From assembly GCF_005239225.2 (NCBI RefSeq), contig NC_133298.1, positions 992,001 through 1,056,000 on the forward strand: DNA of 64,000 nt. The letters are read 5' to 3'. The stretch comes from Populus alba (taxonomy: Eukaryota; Streptophyta; Magnoliopsida; Malpighiales; Salicaceae). Within the stretch, counting starts at the first letter, position 1. Every line of letters starts with the position of its first letter. Below the pieces are notes generated by a model. That model did no database searches and was not told the DNA's origin. It saw only the letters and a program-made list of their open reading frames with translations. A program made the position numbers and the translations under genes. Positions 38,515 through 50,599 of the stretch are shown here, piece after piece.

Positions 38515-38550
38515 CTACTTCTCTCCCATTTCTCCACCAAATTTCTGCAT
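38515..38550 (-). promoter_or_regulatory. uORF 3 in the ARF2 leader (11 codons, two in-frame ATGs)
   Basis: ATGs at 38550 and 38529 share one frame and a TAG stop at 38517-38515. The element is present in mRNA only if transcription starts upstream of about 38560; the long CT/GA-rich leader suggests a start nearer 38650-38740. Confidence 0.45.
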
Positions 38551-38837
38551 CTAAACTTCAATTTTGCTCTTCACTTCTCTCTATTCCCACAGTTCTAGTT
38601 ACCAATTCAATCTTGCTTTCACGCTTCTCTGTATACACACGGTGTTCTCCCCGTACACACACGGTGCTCTCTCTCTTCTCTCACTTTATCTATCTGCTTT
38701 GCCCTTTGTGTGTGTTCCTTTTTTTGTGTGATGTATGTGAAGGAGGAGAGTCTTTAACCATCTCTGGTCAAATGTTAACCGGTCACCTGTATTTGCATTG
38801 CATTGCATTGCCTGGAATGTTTGTTTTTGCTTCTTCT

Positions 38838-39008
38838 TTTTTAATATTTTTTTAAAAAATATATTTTTAGAAATTTTTTTATTATATTTTCAAATTATTT
38901 TAATATATAAATGTTGATAATAAATTTTAAAAAATAAAAAAATATTATTTTAATATATTTTTAAATAAAAAAAAATACTTTAAAAAATAAACAATATTAT
39001 AATACCAA
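38838..39008. repeat. AT-rich TIR (MITE-like) repeat beside the ARF2 promoter
   Basis: It contains 'attttcaaattattttaatatataaatgttgataat', 'aatattattttaatatattttt' and 'aaaaatactttaaaaaataaac', ending near 'ataataccaaatat'. It sits a few hundred bp upstream of the likely ARF2 transcription start. Confidence 0.6.
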
Positions 39009-39289
39009 ATATATAACTTTTTTTTCTAAGTATTGTTGATGTAAATAGTAAAATGAGGACCTCTGAGTGCACTTAATTATTTTAATTAATTTCATTGTTT
39101 AATTTTTTATTTTTCAACTTTCAATCTTATATTAATATTTATATTCAATTTGAGAATATTTTTTTAAAAAATAAGATTTTATTTTAATTATATTATAAAT
39201 TGATCTAAAAAAAACTTTTATGATAAAAACATTTTTAATGTGATTCAGATTTATGGGTTGTTGGGAGTGAAATTTGATTTGCTTTTTAT

Positions 39290-39425
39290 TAAAATTTGAT
39301 TTTTTTTAGTGTTTTTTATTGTTTTGATATACCAATATTAAAAATAAATTTTTAAAAATAAAAAATATATATATTTTTAATATTTTTCAAATAAAATATA
39401 TTTTAAAAAAACAACTAATACTTAT
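39290..39425. repeat. AT-rich TIR (MITE-like) repeat copy
   Basis: Core 'gtgttttttattgttttgatataccaatattaaaaataaattttt' followed by 'tttttaatatttttcaaataaaatatattttaaaaaaacaac'. Confidence 0.6.
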
Positions 39426-39984
39426 AAAAAAATCCTTCTACTTGTGTTTGTGGTTTCAAAATTGTTTCAAAATCTGTTTAGATTGACCTCGAGAGAACGA
39501 AATACAAGCACCAAGTTGTTTTGTTATATATTAAAATTCATTTAAGTTAAATAAAACTGGAAAAAAAGGCTTCGTTGATTTTGACTTTCAAAAATATTTT
39601 TTTTAAAAAATTACTATATGTATTTTATATTTGCTTTTCTAATAAAAAAAATAAACCAAAACAAACTTATAGTATTTGCATAAGTATATTGCATAGTTAG
39701 GTGCTAGGTGGTGTTTATTTATGTGATGGTATTTTAAAAATCAATTATAATACCAAATATTACCTCCTTATACTTGGAGAGATGTGATGATTTAGTAACT
39801 CATTAATTTAAAATTTGATCTCAATTAAATTTATTTTTTCAACTAATTTAAAAGGTAATTTGGTCGATCTTAGTTCATTTAGAAGGTGAAGACTAAGCTC
39901 AATAACCTGGTAAGTCATCTATATTGATTATTTTTTAAAAAAAAAAAACCAGTCGTTTGATTTTTTTATACATGTTTAATATTA

Positions 39985-40110
39985 TAGTGTATGGTTTTTT
40001 TAAGTATTTTTTATTATTTTAAATATTAATACATTAAAAATATTAAAAAATATATAATTTAATTTTTTTTTTTAAATAAATAAAATTTTAAAACGCATCT
40101 AATCGCAAGT
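39985..40110. repeat. AT-rich TIR (MITE-like) repeat copy
   Basis: 'agtattttttattattttaaatattaatacattaaaaatat' ending in 'aaattttaaaacgcatc', the AAACGC end typical of the family. Confidence 0.55.
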
Positions 40111-40784
40111 AAAAACACAATAAAAAAACATAAACTTTATCTGGTAACTTTGAAACAGAGGTAGGGGTGTCCAATTTATTACCGGGTTAGGATATAGTAA
40201 TGAATTAAACTACAATTAAAAACCGAATTTTTTATTTTCTCGGAGCTAACGGAGTTGACTTAGCCGTTAGGATGTGTCGTAAAATGATAGGAGTTTTTGA
40301 GTTAACACTTAACAGCGTTTCTTGAAATGGAAAAGCTGTGCTGTTTTTTATGGGGAAGTGGTCTTGTCGTACTATTAACGGGCAGGTTTGGATGGATGTG
40401 AAATGGGTGGGGTGTGTAGTTAACTCACCCGGGCGCATGTTAGCAATGTCTTTATTCTCTTGCGCACTATCCTTTTTTTTACTGCGTTTTTCGTAGTTAT
40501 TACGCCTTGTGCTTTCGTGCGCCATGGGTGGTAGGGGTACCAGAATTATGAGCAGCTATTGGAACCCATGCTATCTCGCACGATGAATTTATCGTGATAA
40601 ATTTAAATGGCGATTTGATCTTTTGCTTTATTGATGACTATAATGTTTGTTTTCATAAAACCGAGTTGGTTACTTTTGCTATTTTTAGAAATGTTTGAAG
40701 TGCTCTCACAGAGATAAAGTTATGTAGTTTAGCTATATTCAATTTCTTGCTCCATTCTCTAAGAGACTTAATACGTGTTTACAA

Positions 40785-40915
40785 GTTTAATAATGATTAT
40801 TTTTTAAAATATATTTTATTTAAAAATGCATTAAAAAATATTTGTTTATTTTTAAAATTTATTTTTAACGTTAATATATTAAAATAATTAAAAAAAATAA
40901 ACAAAAAAATTTTGA
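40785..40915. repeat. AT-rich TIR (MITE-like) repeat copy
   Basis: 'ttttttaaaatatattttatttaaaaatgcattaaaaaatat' then 'aaatttatttttaacgttaatatattaaaataatt'. Confidence 0.6.
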
Positions 40916-40984
40916 ATTTTGACATGCCTCCTGCAATCTCAAATGAACACTGAAATAGTGTTCGGAAATGTAGTAATTTTTGCT

Positions 40985-41125
40985 TTGAGGAGCATTTTAA
41001 AAACATATTTTACTTTAAAAATTATTAAATTAATATTTGTTTTATAATTTTGATACACTAGTGATAAAAACAAAAATAAAAATCTTAATATATTCCCAAA
41101 TAAAAAATATTTTATATTATAATAT
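40985..41125. repeat. AT-rich TIR (MITE-like) repeat copy
   Basis: 'gaggagcattttaaaaacatattttactttaaaaattattaaat' and 'ttttataattttgatacactagtgataaaaacaaaaataaaaat', ending at 'ataatatcaaatatc'. It starts about 70 bp after the previous copy. Confidence 0.55.
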
Positions 41126-41407
41126 CAAATATCATGTAAAACCAAGCCTACAAAAGCTGTAGCTGTAATTAAGACGAAAACATCATTTTCCAAAGGGAAA
41201 AAATTGATTTTTGAAATATAAAAGGCTGTGAAATAAAATAAATAAGAATAAAACACAAATGGTTTCAAATTCATTGATTTTTATTTTCCCTTCTATGTTG
41301 TTTTATTTTGTACGCAATGTACCTTTTTGACATGGTCGGTGATTCAATGCATCTCGGAGCAAGAAATGAGGCGATAAATATTGTAAATTAAGTAAGATAA
41401 CGTGGGG

Positions 41408-41627
41408 AAAAAAAATAATTTCTGATTTTGATTCAGGTTAGGTTCACCGTGTCACGCGTGTTTTATTTCAAATAGGTTTTTATAGTCCATTTTGTTTTGC
41501 ATCAGCAGTTAAAAGGTGTTCTTGAGACCCATTTCCTCTGCTCATGAAAGGTGGAAAAATAATAAGTAATTTGGATTTTGATCTGGGTTAAGTTCACCAT
41601 GTGAACCAGGTGCTGTTTCAAGTAGAC
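41408..41627 (+). repeat. Direct repeat of about 70 bp, spacing about 150 bp
   Basis: 'gattttgattcaggttaggttcaccgtgtcacgcg..ttcaaatag' at about 41408-41478 returns as 'gattttgatctgggttaagttcaccatgtgaacca..ttcaagtag' at about 41555-41627. The spacer contains the phrase 'aaaaggtgttcttgagacccattt' that also marks the end of the 195-bp array that follows. Confidence 0.7.
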
Positions 41628-41754
41628 ATATTCACATCACCACCAGCAAGTATTTATATCAATGATATGTTTACTATTATGATTTAAAGTATTTTTTATT
41701 TAAAAATGATTTTAATAATATTTTTATTTTTACTATTAAATCTTTATTTCATTT

Positions 41755-42365
41755 CAAAATCTTTATTCCCTCATGAAGCAGTGGTTTGAAAGTGATATCA
41801 AACTCACCATAAATCATGTTTTTTAAATGTATTGAGTAGTAAATAGCACATTTCTAGACTTCACAACAATCAATGGCTGTTTAATTTTATTTTGATAGTA
41901 ATTTTGTGTAACTTTATTGATGTTTGATGCCGTGAAAGATGCTTAAAACCAATTTTTTCTATTCTTGATGAAACGATGGTTTGACAATAATATTAAATAC
42001 ATCCTAAATCATGTGTTTTTAAATATATTAAGTAGCAAATAGCATATTTATAAACTTCACAACAACTAATGACCATTAATTTGTTTTGCATGATAATTTC
42101 GTGCAACTTTATTGATGTTTAATGCGTGTGGGAGTTGTCTAAAACCTATTTTCTCCACTCTCATGAAACGGTGATTTGACTATAATATTAAATACATCCT
42201 GAATCATTTTTTTTGGATGTATTATATGATTAAATAGCATATTTATGGACTTTATAACAACCAATGACCGTTTTATTTGCTTTTCATAGTAATTTCATGC
42301 AACTTTATTGATGTTTGATGCATGTAAAAGGTGTTTGAGAGGCATTTTCTCCATTCATTGAAGGC
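41755..42365 (+). repeat. Three-unit tandem array, unit about 195 bp
   Basis: Anchors recur in the same order three times: 'catgaaacggt.gtttga' (about 41772, 41968, 42162), 'aatcatg.ttttt' and 'tagcatatttat', then 'acttcacaacaac.aatgacc', then 'actttattgatgttt' (ending 41925, 42120, 42316). The last anchor gives spacings of 195 and 196 bp. The units differ by an estimated 15-20 per cent. No ORF spans it. The family is unknown to me. Confidence 0.85.
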
Positions 42366-42984
42366 CGTTCATTTATTTAGACAACATCTCTCAAGTATTG
42401 ATAAATACAAAGTAATTTGAAAATGAATACTAATTTAAACATTTATGATATGCTTGGTTTGATATAATATAATCAATTCTATAACATAACAACAAATGCA
42501 ATGTAATGATATTTTTTTTAATTATAGATGTATAAAAGATGATTTTATTATTGTTTATTATTGTCACGTAAGTTGTAAAAATAAAAGAATCGCACTGAAA
42601 GATCAAGTATTTTGTTTGCTATATAGGTGCACGAGAAATAATTTTACCAGTATAATTACACCAATCTCAATAAAGATGTATTTTACTTTATATTCATATA
42701 AGATATCTCATCATCCTAGCGAATAAAAATACAAGTTTCACATAATAAATGATAAATTTTATTATATTAAATGTATATTTATTGAAACGCTACAAAGGAA
42801 TATATCTGAATATCTACCATTTGGTTTTTCATCTTTTTTAGATTATCAAAATATTCTTTATTATAATAATTATAAAAAAAATGCTTAATTTATTTTAAAA
42901 TACAAAGCTATTGTCGATTTAACTCGTAACTAGTGTAACAATTATTGAAAAGTCGAATAAAACATCACTTGAACCATGTGGTTT

Positions 42985-43097
42985 ATTAATATGATAATCA
43001 TTAGAGACCCGTATAGTTATTAACTTTAGGACTCGTGAGATTAATTAAGATGTGTGTAAGTTAACTCGAAAACTTGTGTTAATAAAAAAAAAATAAT
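42985..43097 (+). repeat. SINE 3' part, plus orientation
   Basis: 'cattagagacccgtatagttattaactttagg', 'tgagattaattaagatgtgtgtaagttaactcg', then an A-rich tail at 43081-43100. It is a decayed, 5'-truncated copy of the same family as 53374-53482. Confidence 0.5.
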
Positions 43098-44696
43098 AAT
43101 AAAGCTAGCAAATCTCCAATAAAAAGTTTTTTTAATTTATCACCAATAAGAACACTCGAATTTGAATAAAAAATGAAGTATATCCAATAGAATACAAACT
43201 TTGTTGCAAAAATCTATACTAATTAATTTTGTTATGGCAGAGGAATCTTCAGTAAAACACGAAAAGGCCTCCACACAATCAAATTAACTCTAGATGCCAA
43301 GTTGACATGAATAAAACTACAAAAAAGAAAAAAGGAGAAAACTTTGAAATTAAAGTGCTTCTCCTGAATGGAAAGGAAGCAAACTGGCAGTTGAAAGTTT
43401 AAAATTTTTTCAAGCTCATTTAATTAGTTTGGAAAGTAAATGAATATATTTTAAGCTTTCTCTCTCTCTCCAGAATATCGACTTAAAACAATCACATTAT
43501 TTCTTAAAATAAAAGGGAAAGGGCATTTCAAAACTATTGTCACTATCCATGCTAAGACTCCAATTTCATTGACTGGTCAAAATTAAATTATTTTTAAAAT
43601 TAACTAATATTAATTAAATGAAATTTAGATGATTCAATCATGTGATTTAATTGGGTTAATTTTAATAAATTTCATTTTTTTTTATCTAAATCATGTTGTT
43701 TAATCAGGTTGAATAAAATGTTTTATTTTTAATTTTTCACGTAAAATAAACTGTTTTATTTAAAAAACTAAAATGATATATAGTTTTATAGTTGACTGAA
43801 CGCGGGATCGAAAACTATTCAATTAGGTTCTAACTACGCGTAAACAAGGTTGTAAGAGCATTTTAAAATATCGTCGAGTTGGATACGAGAAAAACGAAAA
43901 TAGGTTGCCAGAAAACGAAGGGCAAGCTCACGTGTTGGACCCAACTGGCAACGGGGAAGAAGAGAAGCAGTAACATCAAGTGGGGCCCACATGTATTGTT
44001 TGTTTGCAGTTGTGTATGGTATAAAGCAACAAATGAAGGAATCTTTGTCCTGAAAAGTTTTCTTCATACATAAAAAAAAAAAAAAAAATAAATTAAAAGA
44101 AAATCATTTTTTTTAACATCCTCTCATTTTATTTATTTATTATTTTTACCCTACCCTCTGGCTCTACCACCACTGCTGTCTCCGCACAATAAACTCTTGT
44201 TTATTTATTGCAAGGTCATGGGAGTTTAGTTTCATCTTGGCCCCTTGTCCCGACCAAGGGGAAACTCTGCTGGGTCAATGTCAGAATTATCATCGAGGCA
44301 TGGGGCTCGTTGTGGGTGAAGGCCATACATAACCACCCACGTCATTTTCTGGGTAGCATGGTAGAGAGAGAGTATGTTCTTGATAATTAACATGGGTCTC
44401 GAATCTGGGAAAAACTCGGCAGAATTAGTGCTCAATTACTTGCGAAGTTCGGTGGCTTTAATTTTTTGATAGGCGACCCAAGGTGACGATGAAGGATTAG
44501 ATCCAAGATGGGTTTAAATTCGATAATAATAATTATTGATGGTAGATGAATTTAGGTGCAGATATCAGTGATGGAATAGTGATTTATTGTCTAAACCAAT
44601 GATGGGAGAGATGATATAGACGAATGTTGATGGAATTGAATGATTTAAACGATAAGGCAAAAGGTAAGAGGTTAAATCCATAAATTAATTTTTTTT

Positions 44697-44850
44697 AATT
44701 AATGTTGATGTTGGTTTAGTTTAAATGTATTTCAATTAATTTTATGAAATTTAAAATTAATGATTATGTAAATCTTCAATAATCCTAGAATTTATGAGAT
44801 TCAAGTTAGTAATCTCTAAAAAACAAATCTAAAATCCTGACTAATTGAAT
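44697..44850 (-). repeat. Degenerate SINE copy, minus orientation
   Basis: 'gatgttggtttagtttaaatgtatttcaattaatttta' and 'aaaattaatgattatgtaaatcttcaataatcc' then 'gagattcaagttagtaatctc' align by eye to the better-preserved copies. Confidence 0.5.
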
Positions 44851-44934
44851 ATTTTAAAGTTTAAATTCATATTCTTACTCAAAAAAAAATCCTGTCCATG
44901 CTAGTTTTTTCCATGTTAATTTTTATTTGTTGTA

Positions 44935-45075
44935 GTAGTTATTCTTTAAAATATTTTTTATTTAGAAATATTTTAAAATAATGTTTTTAAAATTTTTAAA
45001 ATTATTTTTAACATTAAATATATTAAAATAATTTAAAAATATATAAAAAATAATTTTAAATTTATTTATAAAATA
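44935..45075. repeat. AT-rich TIR (MITE-like) repeat copy
   Basis: 'aatattttttatttagaaatattttaaaataatgtttttaaa' and 'aaaattatttttaacattaaatatattaaaataattt'. Confidence 0.6.
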
Positions 45076-45839
45076 ATTTCAATTCCGTTCCCAAAAACAC
45101 AAAGAAAAAAATTAAAACTATTCATTTTTTTTTTTTATCACTATTAGTTTCGGAACTTTACATTGCAAAGCTATGGCTTGGTGTAGCTATCACAACTACC
45201 AAGCCTTAGGTTTCTACTTGTGGGAGATGAAACTAGGTGCCTGAACTTGCTTGTATGAATGATTCACGATTGAAAAGTGAGCAATTTGGAATTTTTTTAA
45301 AAAAAGGGGTGTATATATATATATATACATACGTGGCATGTCTTCAACAATCAAGATAGTTGGAGAAATTCTCCCCATTCACCAAGTGAAAGGATTTTTA
45401 CCCCGTTTTTTCATGGGAATTTCCGAAGACTTTTCTTCCACTTTCCTTGAAAGAGGTTTAGAACAAAATTATAAATGAGATATTTTAAAATATATAAAAA
45501 AAATATTTTTTATTATTTTTATATATCTAACAAGTAAAGTCTCGAATAATTTTGTTTTATACTTGAATCTTTTTATCAAGAGTGAATATAATTTTTATTT
45601 TAAAAAGGTATTTATTCCTGGCTCGGCCGGCTCTTACCCTTTGTAATACGATTCGTGCTTATGTTGAACTTTGCCGCAACAATGCTTCTTATTAGAGGAT
45701 ACGCCGTATCTTTTAACAAATCTAATTCGGCAAGATATGATTGATTACTCGGTATAAAACGTGATCATTTCATAGTTGAGATACGGTTTATTAAAATATT
45801 TTTCATAACAGATCCCATATTCCACTTCCCCTGATGCTT

Positions 45840-45950
45840 GTATTATCTGTAAAAATATTTATTTTTTATACTACTATATTAAAATAATATAAAAATAAAA
45901 TAATTTTTTTTAACAAAAACAATTTTAAAATACAAAAACAAGCTGAATTT
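45840..45950. repeat. AT-rich TIR (MITE-like) repeat, short copy
   Basis: Core 'aaaatatttattttttatactactatattaaaataat' ending at 'aacaattttaaaatacaaaaacaagc', similar to the family terminus. Confidence 0.45.
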
Positions 45951-46970
45951 AAACTATGTTTTTTCTCGGAGAATTGTGTGTCTATTTTGGAACAAACGTT
46001 TTGAAAGTGAAACAAACTAGGGAATCAATGCACTGGTACTTGTATTTTTCCTTAATTTCCAAGTAGATGTCTGGCAATACTTGTATCATTGCTTGCTCCT
46101 TGTCATCTTCAGAGAAACATCTCTGCTCGCTCCTATGCCTTTGCTTACTCTTTCCTCATTTTCAAAGAACAATCCCTGCTTCCTTCTATGCAGATTCAAA
46201 ACAATCATATCAATATAATAATTTAGAATTAAATATAATAAGGTTTTAAAAATAATTTTATGAGGTTTAAAAAATAAAGTTTAAACTTGTGCTTAGTTTT
46301 TCATTAATTATAATAAAATAGCAAAATTTATATTCATGTCTACTTGATCAATAAAATTTTGAATATTATTTTAAAAAATTAATTTAATTTAATAATTAAA
46401 CTGGTTAGATAAGATAAAATAATAACTTTATATAATCTCAATAATAATTTTATATTACTCTCTAATAACAAGGTATTTTAAGTATATGCTCTTGACTTGT
46501 AGAAATTATTAATTAAATTGACTGGATCTGAATTTTTTTTATAAGGATGTCTATATATGATTGAGTTATCTTACTCTAATCCCAGATTATAAACCAAATC
46601 CAAGTCAATAATAATGCTCACAATGAAATTGATATGATCATCTACATTCCTGCTGGGTTTTCAAAGCTTCGACGGTGGACCGACTTCCAGAAAGAACAAG
46701 ATATTTCTTTGAAGTTTACTCGTTTGGACCAAAATAGGGAAAATAACAAATTAAACAAGCATTGACCCCGTGACAATCACCTGCCGGATGCCTTCAAGCC
46801 TTTTATTTTCTCTTTTAAATTATTGATAATTCCAAAAACAAAAAAACAAGAAGCTTGGACACATTGTGATTGACCCGCGGGTATTTTTCAACCATGATAT
46901 ATACGGATATTTTCTTTTATCCTATGGTAAAAATATAATTGAGTTAGTTTTTGCACACTGAGTCTATCCT

Positions 46971-47175
46971 CTTTTTTTTTCTTTTTTTTTTTTTATTTAC
47001 ATCGGTGTCCGGGCCAGCTTGCGCGCACCACGATTAATCTCACGGCTCACTGAACATCCTGCAAACCCAGTGAGCATGTAAGGCACCACGGGAGTGACAG
47101 ACGTGCACGGTGAGATTTGAACCCAGGATGTAAAGGAAAAGAACAAGTCCCTTCAACCATTGGGTCAAGACCTCA
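46971..47175 (-). repeat. tRNA-derived SINE, second subfamily, minus orientation
   Basis: Read on the - strand: A-box-like TTGACCCAATGG near 47170-47159, B-box-like GGGTTCAAATC near 47123-47113, and a 3' end (GGCCCGGACACCGATG) and A-tail (T runs at 46971-46994) shared with the main family. The middle differs, with an extra 'gaacatcctgcaaacccagtgagcatgtaagg' block in + strand reading, so it looks like a separate or composite subfamily. Confidence 0.7.
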
Positions 47176-47678
47176 AGTGCTCTTTTTTTGTTTTTTTTTT
47201 TTAAAAAGGAAGGTGTCCTGGCTGGCTAGATGATGATTATGGCACCACCCATAGATCAATACTCATTAAATAATATACCACCACTCTCATCAACACCCCT
47301 AAATTGTGTTAGTTTATAACCTAGAGATTTAATTTTAAGGGGACAATCTGGTAATTAAAGATGCATTTATTTTTAACTTTTTGAGTTTGGAGATAGAAGT
47401 TGGAATAATTTGTTGAATTTCTTTAAATGTACCGTGTTGATATGAAATATATGTTTTTAAAATCGTTTCATAAAAGATTTAATCTCAGCTAACAAGCTTA
47501 AAAAAAAAAAAGATTTAACACCCCTGGATTTCTTGTGCAAAAAAATTATTTATCCTTTAAATAAAAGAAAACAAAAGGCAAGTTGAATTCTTTTCAACAA
47601 ACGCACCCGTGGATTTCTTTCACTTTGTGAATTTGTTGGACTTCATGTGTTATTGATTGCAGCGATGAGAGTTTTTTG

Positions 47679-47680
<2 letters not shown>

Positions 47681-47720
<40 letters not shown>
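47681..47720. repeat. (AT)n microsatellite
   Basis: About 20 AT units, bordered on the right by an AT-rich TIR-type fragment. Confidence 0.9.
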
Positions 47721-47722
<2 letters not shown>

Positions 47723-47849
47723 AAATAATTATTTGAATATATTTTTAAATAATATATATTTTTAAAACCCATTAAAAAATTAAAATAAATTAATATACCC
47801 TCGAACACTATACTCTTATTTGTAAGAGTGAAAAATATCTAAAAACATC

Positions 47850-48012
47850 CTGAGAGGTAGCTTAATTTGTCAAACTTTAAGTTTGTTTCTTAGTTGTCAC
47901 GAGATCGAGTCCTTTCAACGTCACTGAAAGTTTAAATAATTATTAACTTTAAGAGTTATAAAATTAATTGAGATACACATAAACTCATATATTCATTTTA
48001 ATAAATAAAAAT
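47850..48012 (+). repeat. tRNA-derived SINE copy, plus orientation
   Basis: It begins 'tgagaggtagcttaatttgtcaaac' (A-box-like TAGCTTAATTTG) and continues 'cacgagatcgagtcc' (B-box-like). The body is 'ttaactttaagagttataaaattaattgagatacacataaactc', with an A-rich end. It appears near full length but heavily mutated. Confidence 0.6.
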
Positions 48013-48548
48013 TACATGTAAAGGAGTAATAACTCATATCAAACACCACACGTGCATGCCCACCTCCACAACACGTACTCAAATCAATAATTTAAATCTG
48101 CTGTCTAACATGGTCCCCGTCTCTTTCTCTTGTGCCTCTTTACATTTCTAAAAATGTATTTTCCTTGCTATACAAACGTAGATTCATAAATTGTTTTCAA
48201 AAAAAATATTATATTTCTCTACAAGTAAAATTATAATTTTTTATATATCTAATAATTCTATCAGCTTAAACTTTAGTTTATGAATTTAAACCAAGTAATT
48301 TAATTTAAAAAAATATCATGTACTTAATTATACAACTATAAAGTATTTGATTATTATCTTATGATAAAAGATACGAGGAAAAAAAATGACATGCTCTCCT
48401 TATCTTTTACTGTAAAACAAAGAAATTGATTCTAAAACTGTTATGAATTCATATTTATTTTATATTATTGTTTTCGTGTCTTTAATTACATTTTTATTTC
48501 TTTTGTATGTTTTTTATCTTGAAAAACTAAAAAAAAATATTTTTTTAA

Positions 48549-48770
48549 GTCCTATTTATTTTTGTATTTTAAAAGTGTTTTTGAAAAAAATTAAATTAAA
48601 TTATTTTTTTTTTTTTAAATTAATTTTTTTTTTGGTGTTTTTCTATTTTTTTGATGTGTTGATATCAAAAATAATTTTTTAAAAAATATAAAAAAATATT
48701 ATTTTAATATATTTTCAAATAAAAAATACTTTAAAAAGTAACCGCAGTCATACCCCAAACATCCCTTAAA
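48549..48770 (-). repeat. AT-rich TIR (MITE-like) repeat, full-length reference copy
   Basis: The copy has both ends: 'cctatttatttttgtattttaaaagtgttttt' on the left and 'aaaaaatactttaaaaagtaaccgcagtcataccccaaacatccc' on the right. The inner ends are inverted repeats (ttttaaaagtgttttt against aaaaatactttaaaaa). The centre carries 'gatgtgttgatatcaaaaataattttt'. It has no coding capacity, consistent with a non-autonomous DNA element. Confidence 0.7.
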
Positions 48771-49804
48771 AATACATTAAAATAATAATAATATTTTTTA
48801 TTTTTTATATTACCCCATCAACACCATAGAAAAACACTAAAAATCATTAATTTTATATCTTACTAAATAAAATATATTAAAAAATATAAATTACCACATT
48901 GCGAAATACTCAATTAAAAGTTAGGTGAGGCAGGGAAGTGATGGCGTGGTTAATTTGGTAATAACACAGAGGTAAGCAGGAGATGAGACATCAGCGTCGG
49001 CGATGGAAGGGAATGGAATGAAAGAAAGTCAGCTGGACTAACAGGTGAGCCTTGAATGAGAGAGAGAGAGAATCAAGCAGAAAAAATAAAAAAAGATATT
49101 TAAGACCCAAAAAATGGGACCCACAAATTTGTCCCCTGCTTAGTTTACACTAATCTAGGCTGTGGGCCCACTTTAACTCTGCCTCCTCACATCTAGCAAT
49201 TCAGACAATCCCTTAATCCTCTTTTCTTTGATCCCTAACCAACAGACCAAAACCCCATGCCCCCCTCTCCTTGCTAATCTCTTCAAATTCCATACCTGCC
49301 CTTAAATATTTTATTTCTCCTTTGCCTAGTCACCATTCAATGTTAAAGTCACCCATGGTAGCAGTTCAATCTCCCACCATGTCACCAATTCTCGGTGAAC
49401 AGTCACCTCAGCACGGGGTAGAAATGGTAATCTAATCCAATCATTGATTGACTGATGTTTTTTCCTCTACTGAGGCGGGTGTTTGTATCATGTTTTTTTT
49501 CTAATATTTTTAATTAAAAATAAATTCAAATAATATTTTTTAATTAATTTTTTATATTTTTAATTATTATTTTTTAAAAAATATCCAGTCATTAAATAAG
49601 TGTGCACTTGTGTGATGCATTAGCAAAATCTACCAAAGCAATTAGATCTGTATGACTTTAATTTTTTTTAATTAAAATAATGTTATTTTGAATTTATTAT
49701 TAAAAAAAAATTAATTTAAGTTTTGATTATTTTATTCAAGTAAATATGAAATTGAATTTTTTAAACTACTAATCAGACTAGAGTATAGATAAATACTAGG
49801 CTTA

Positions 49805-49975
49805 TTTAATAACAATATGATTTATTTTTATTATTGTGCTTTATAGATATTGAATCATATCGTTTTTTATTTGAATTATATATTTTTTTTAAAAATTATT
49901 TTAATAGATAAATATCAACCGTGTTTAATAACAATACGATCTATTTTTATTATTATGCTTGTTAGATATTGAATT
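49805..49975 (+). repeat. Tandem duplication, period about 119 bp
   Basis: The segment starting 'tttaataacaatatgattta' at 49805 is repeated from 49924 with few differences ('tttaataacaatacgatcta'), including the following 'tttttattatt.tgctt' and 'agatattgaat'. Only the first ~50 bp of the unit are repeated a second time. Confidence 0.8.
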
Positions 49976-49984
49976 TGAACTTAT

Positions 49985-50260
49985 TTTTTATTAATTTTTT
50001 AAATCATTTTTATTATTATTTTGATATATTAATATTAAAAATTTTAAAAATATTATTTTAATATATTTTTGCAAAACTTGTTTTTAAACTAGAAAATGAA
50101 TAGTATTTTATTAATAAATTGTTTGTGTTTTTTTTTTAAATTTAAAAGTGTTTTTTAATTTTATTTATTTTTAATTTTTTTAATGTATTGATATTAAAAA
50201 TAAATTTTTTTAAATAAAATTTTTTTTTAATATATTTTAAAAGAAAATATAAAAATACAA
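49985..50260. repeat. Two adjacent AT-rich TIR (MITE-like) copies
   Basis: The first (about 49985-50100) has 'attattttgatatattaatattaaaaattt'; the second (about 50130-50260) has 'ttttttaatgtattgatattaaaaataaattttt'. Both are in reverse orientation relative to the copy at 50600. Confidence 0.55.
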
Positions 50261-50599
50261 AAAGCCGACGCTGTCAGAAACCCAAAGTTAGTTGCTTTAG
50301 CCTTTTCAAATTGCTAGTAATTTTTAATTGCGGTCAATTCAAACTTTTACAGAAAACTAAGTGAAGCAATAGTTTCTTGCCACGTTTCCATATATTCCAA
50401 GAAAGTGCCATGTGGGTATCTTTTGGACTTTGGTTACGTCTTGTTACGCAGGTATCGTGATCGTGGTTAGGTGAAGATAAGGACGCTACGGGATCACGTC
50501 ATACAAGGTACGAATGACGTCATTTAGTTGTTTTTGAACAAATTAACTTTAATGAATGATTATCCAAAGTAGCAATTAGTAATTTTGTGTTTTTTAAAT

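Noticed and set aside
44228..44266. Hairpin ccccttg..caagggg
   Set aside because: A seven-base stem with a seven-base loop and an asymmetric outer extension is too small for a miRNA precursor and eukaryotic genes do not use such terminators.
47105..47175. Possible tRNA gene (A and B boxes on the minus strand)
   Set aside because: The boxes are followed by the SINE body and A-tail, and no paired acceptor stem is present.
48443..48682. 79-codon ORF rich in Phe, Leu and Lys
   Set aside because: It overlaps the AT-rich TIR element; its composition is explained by T runs.
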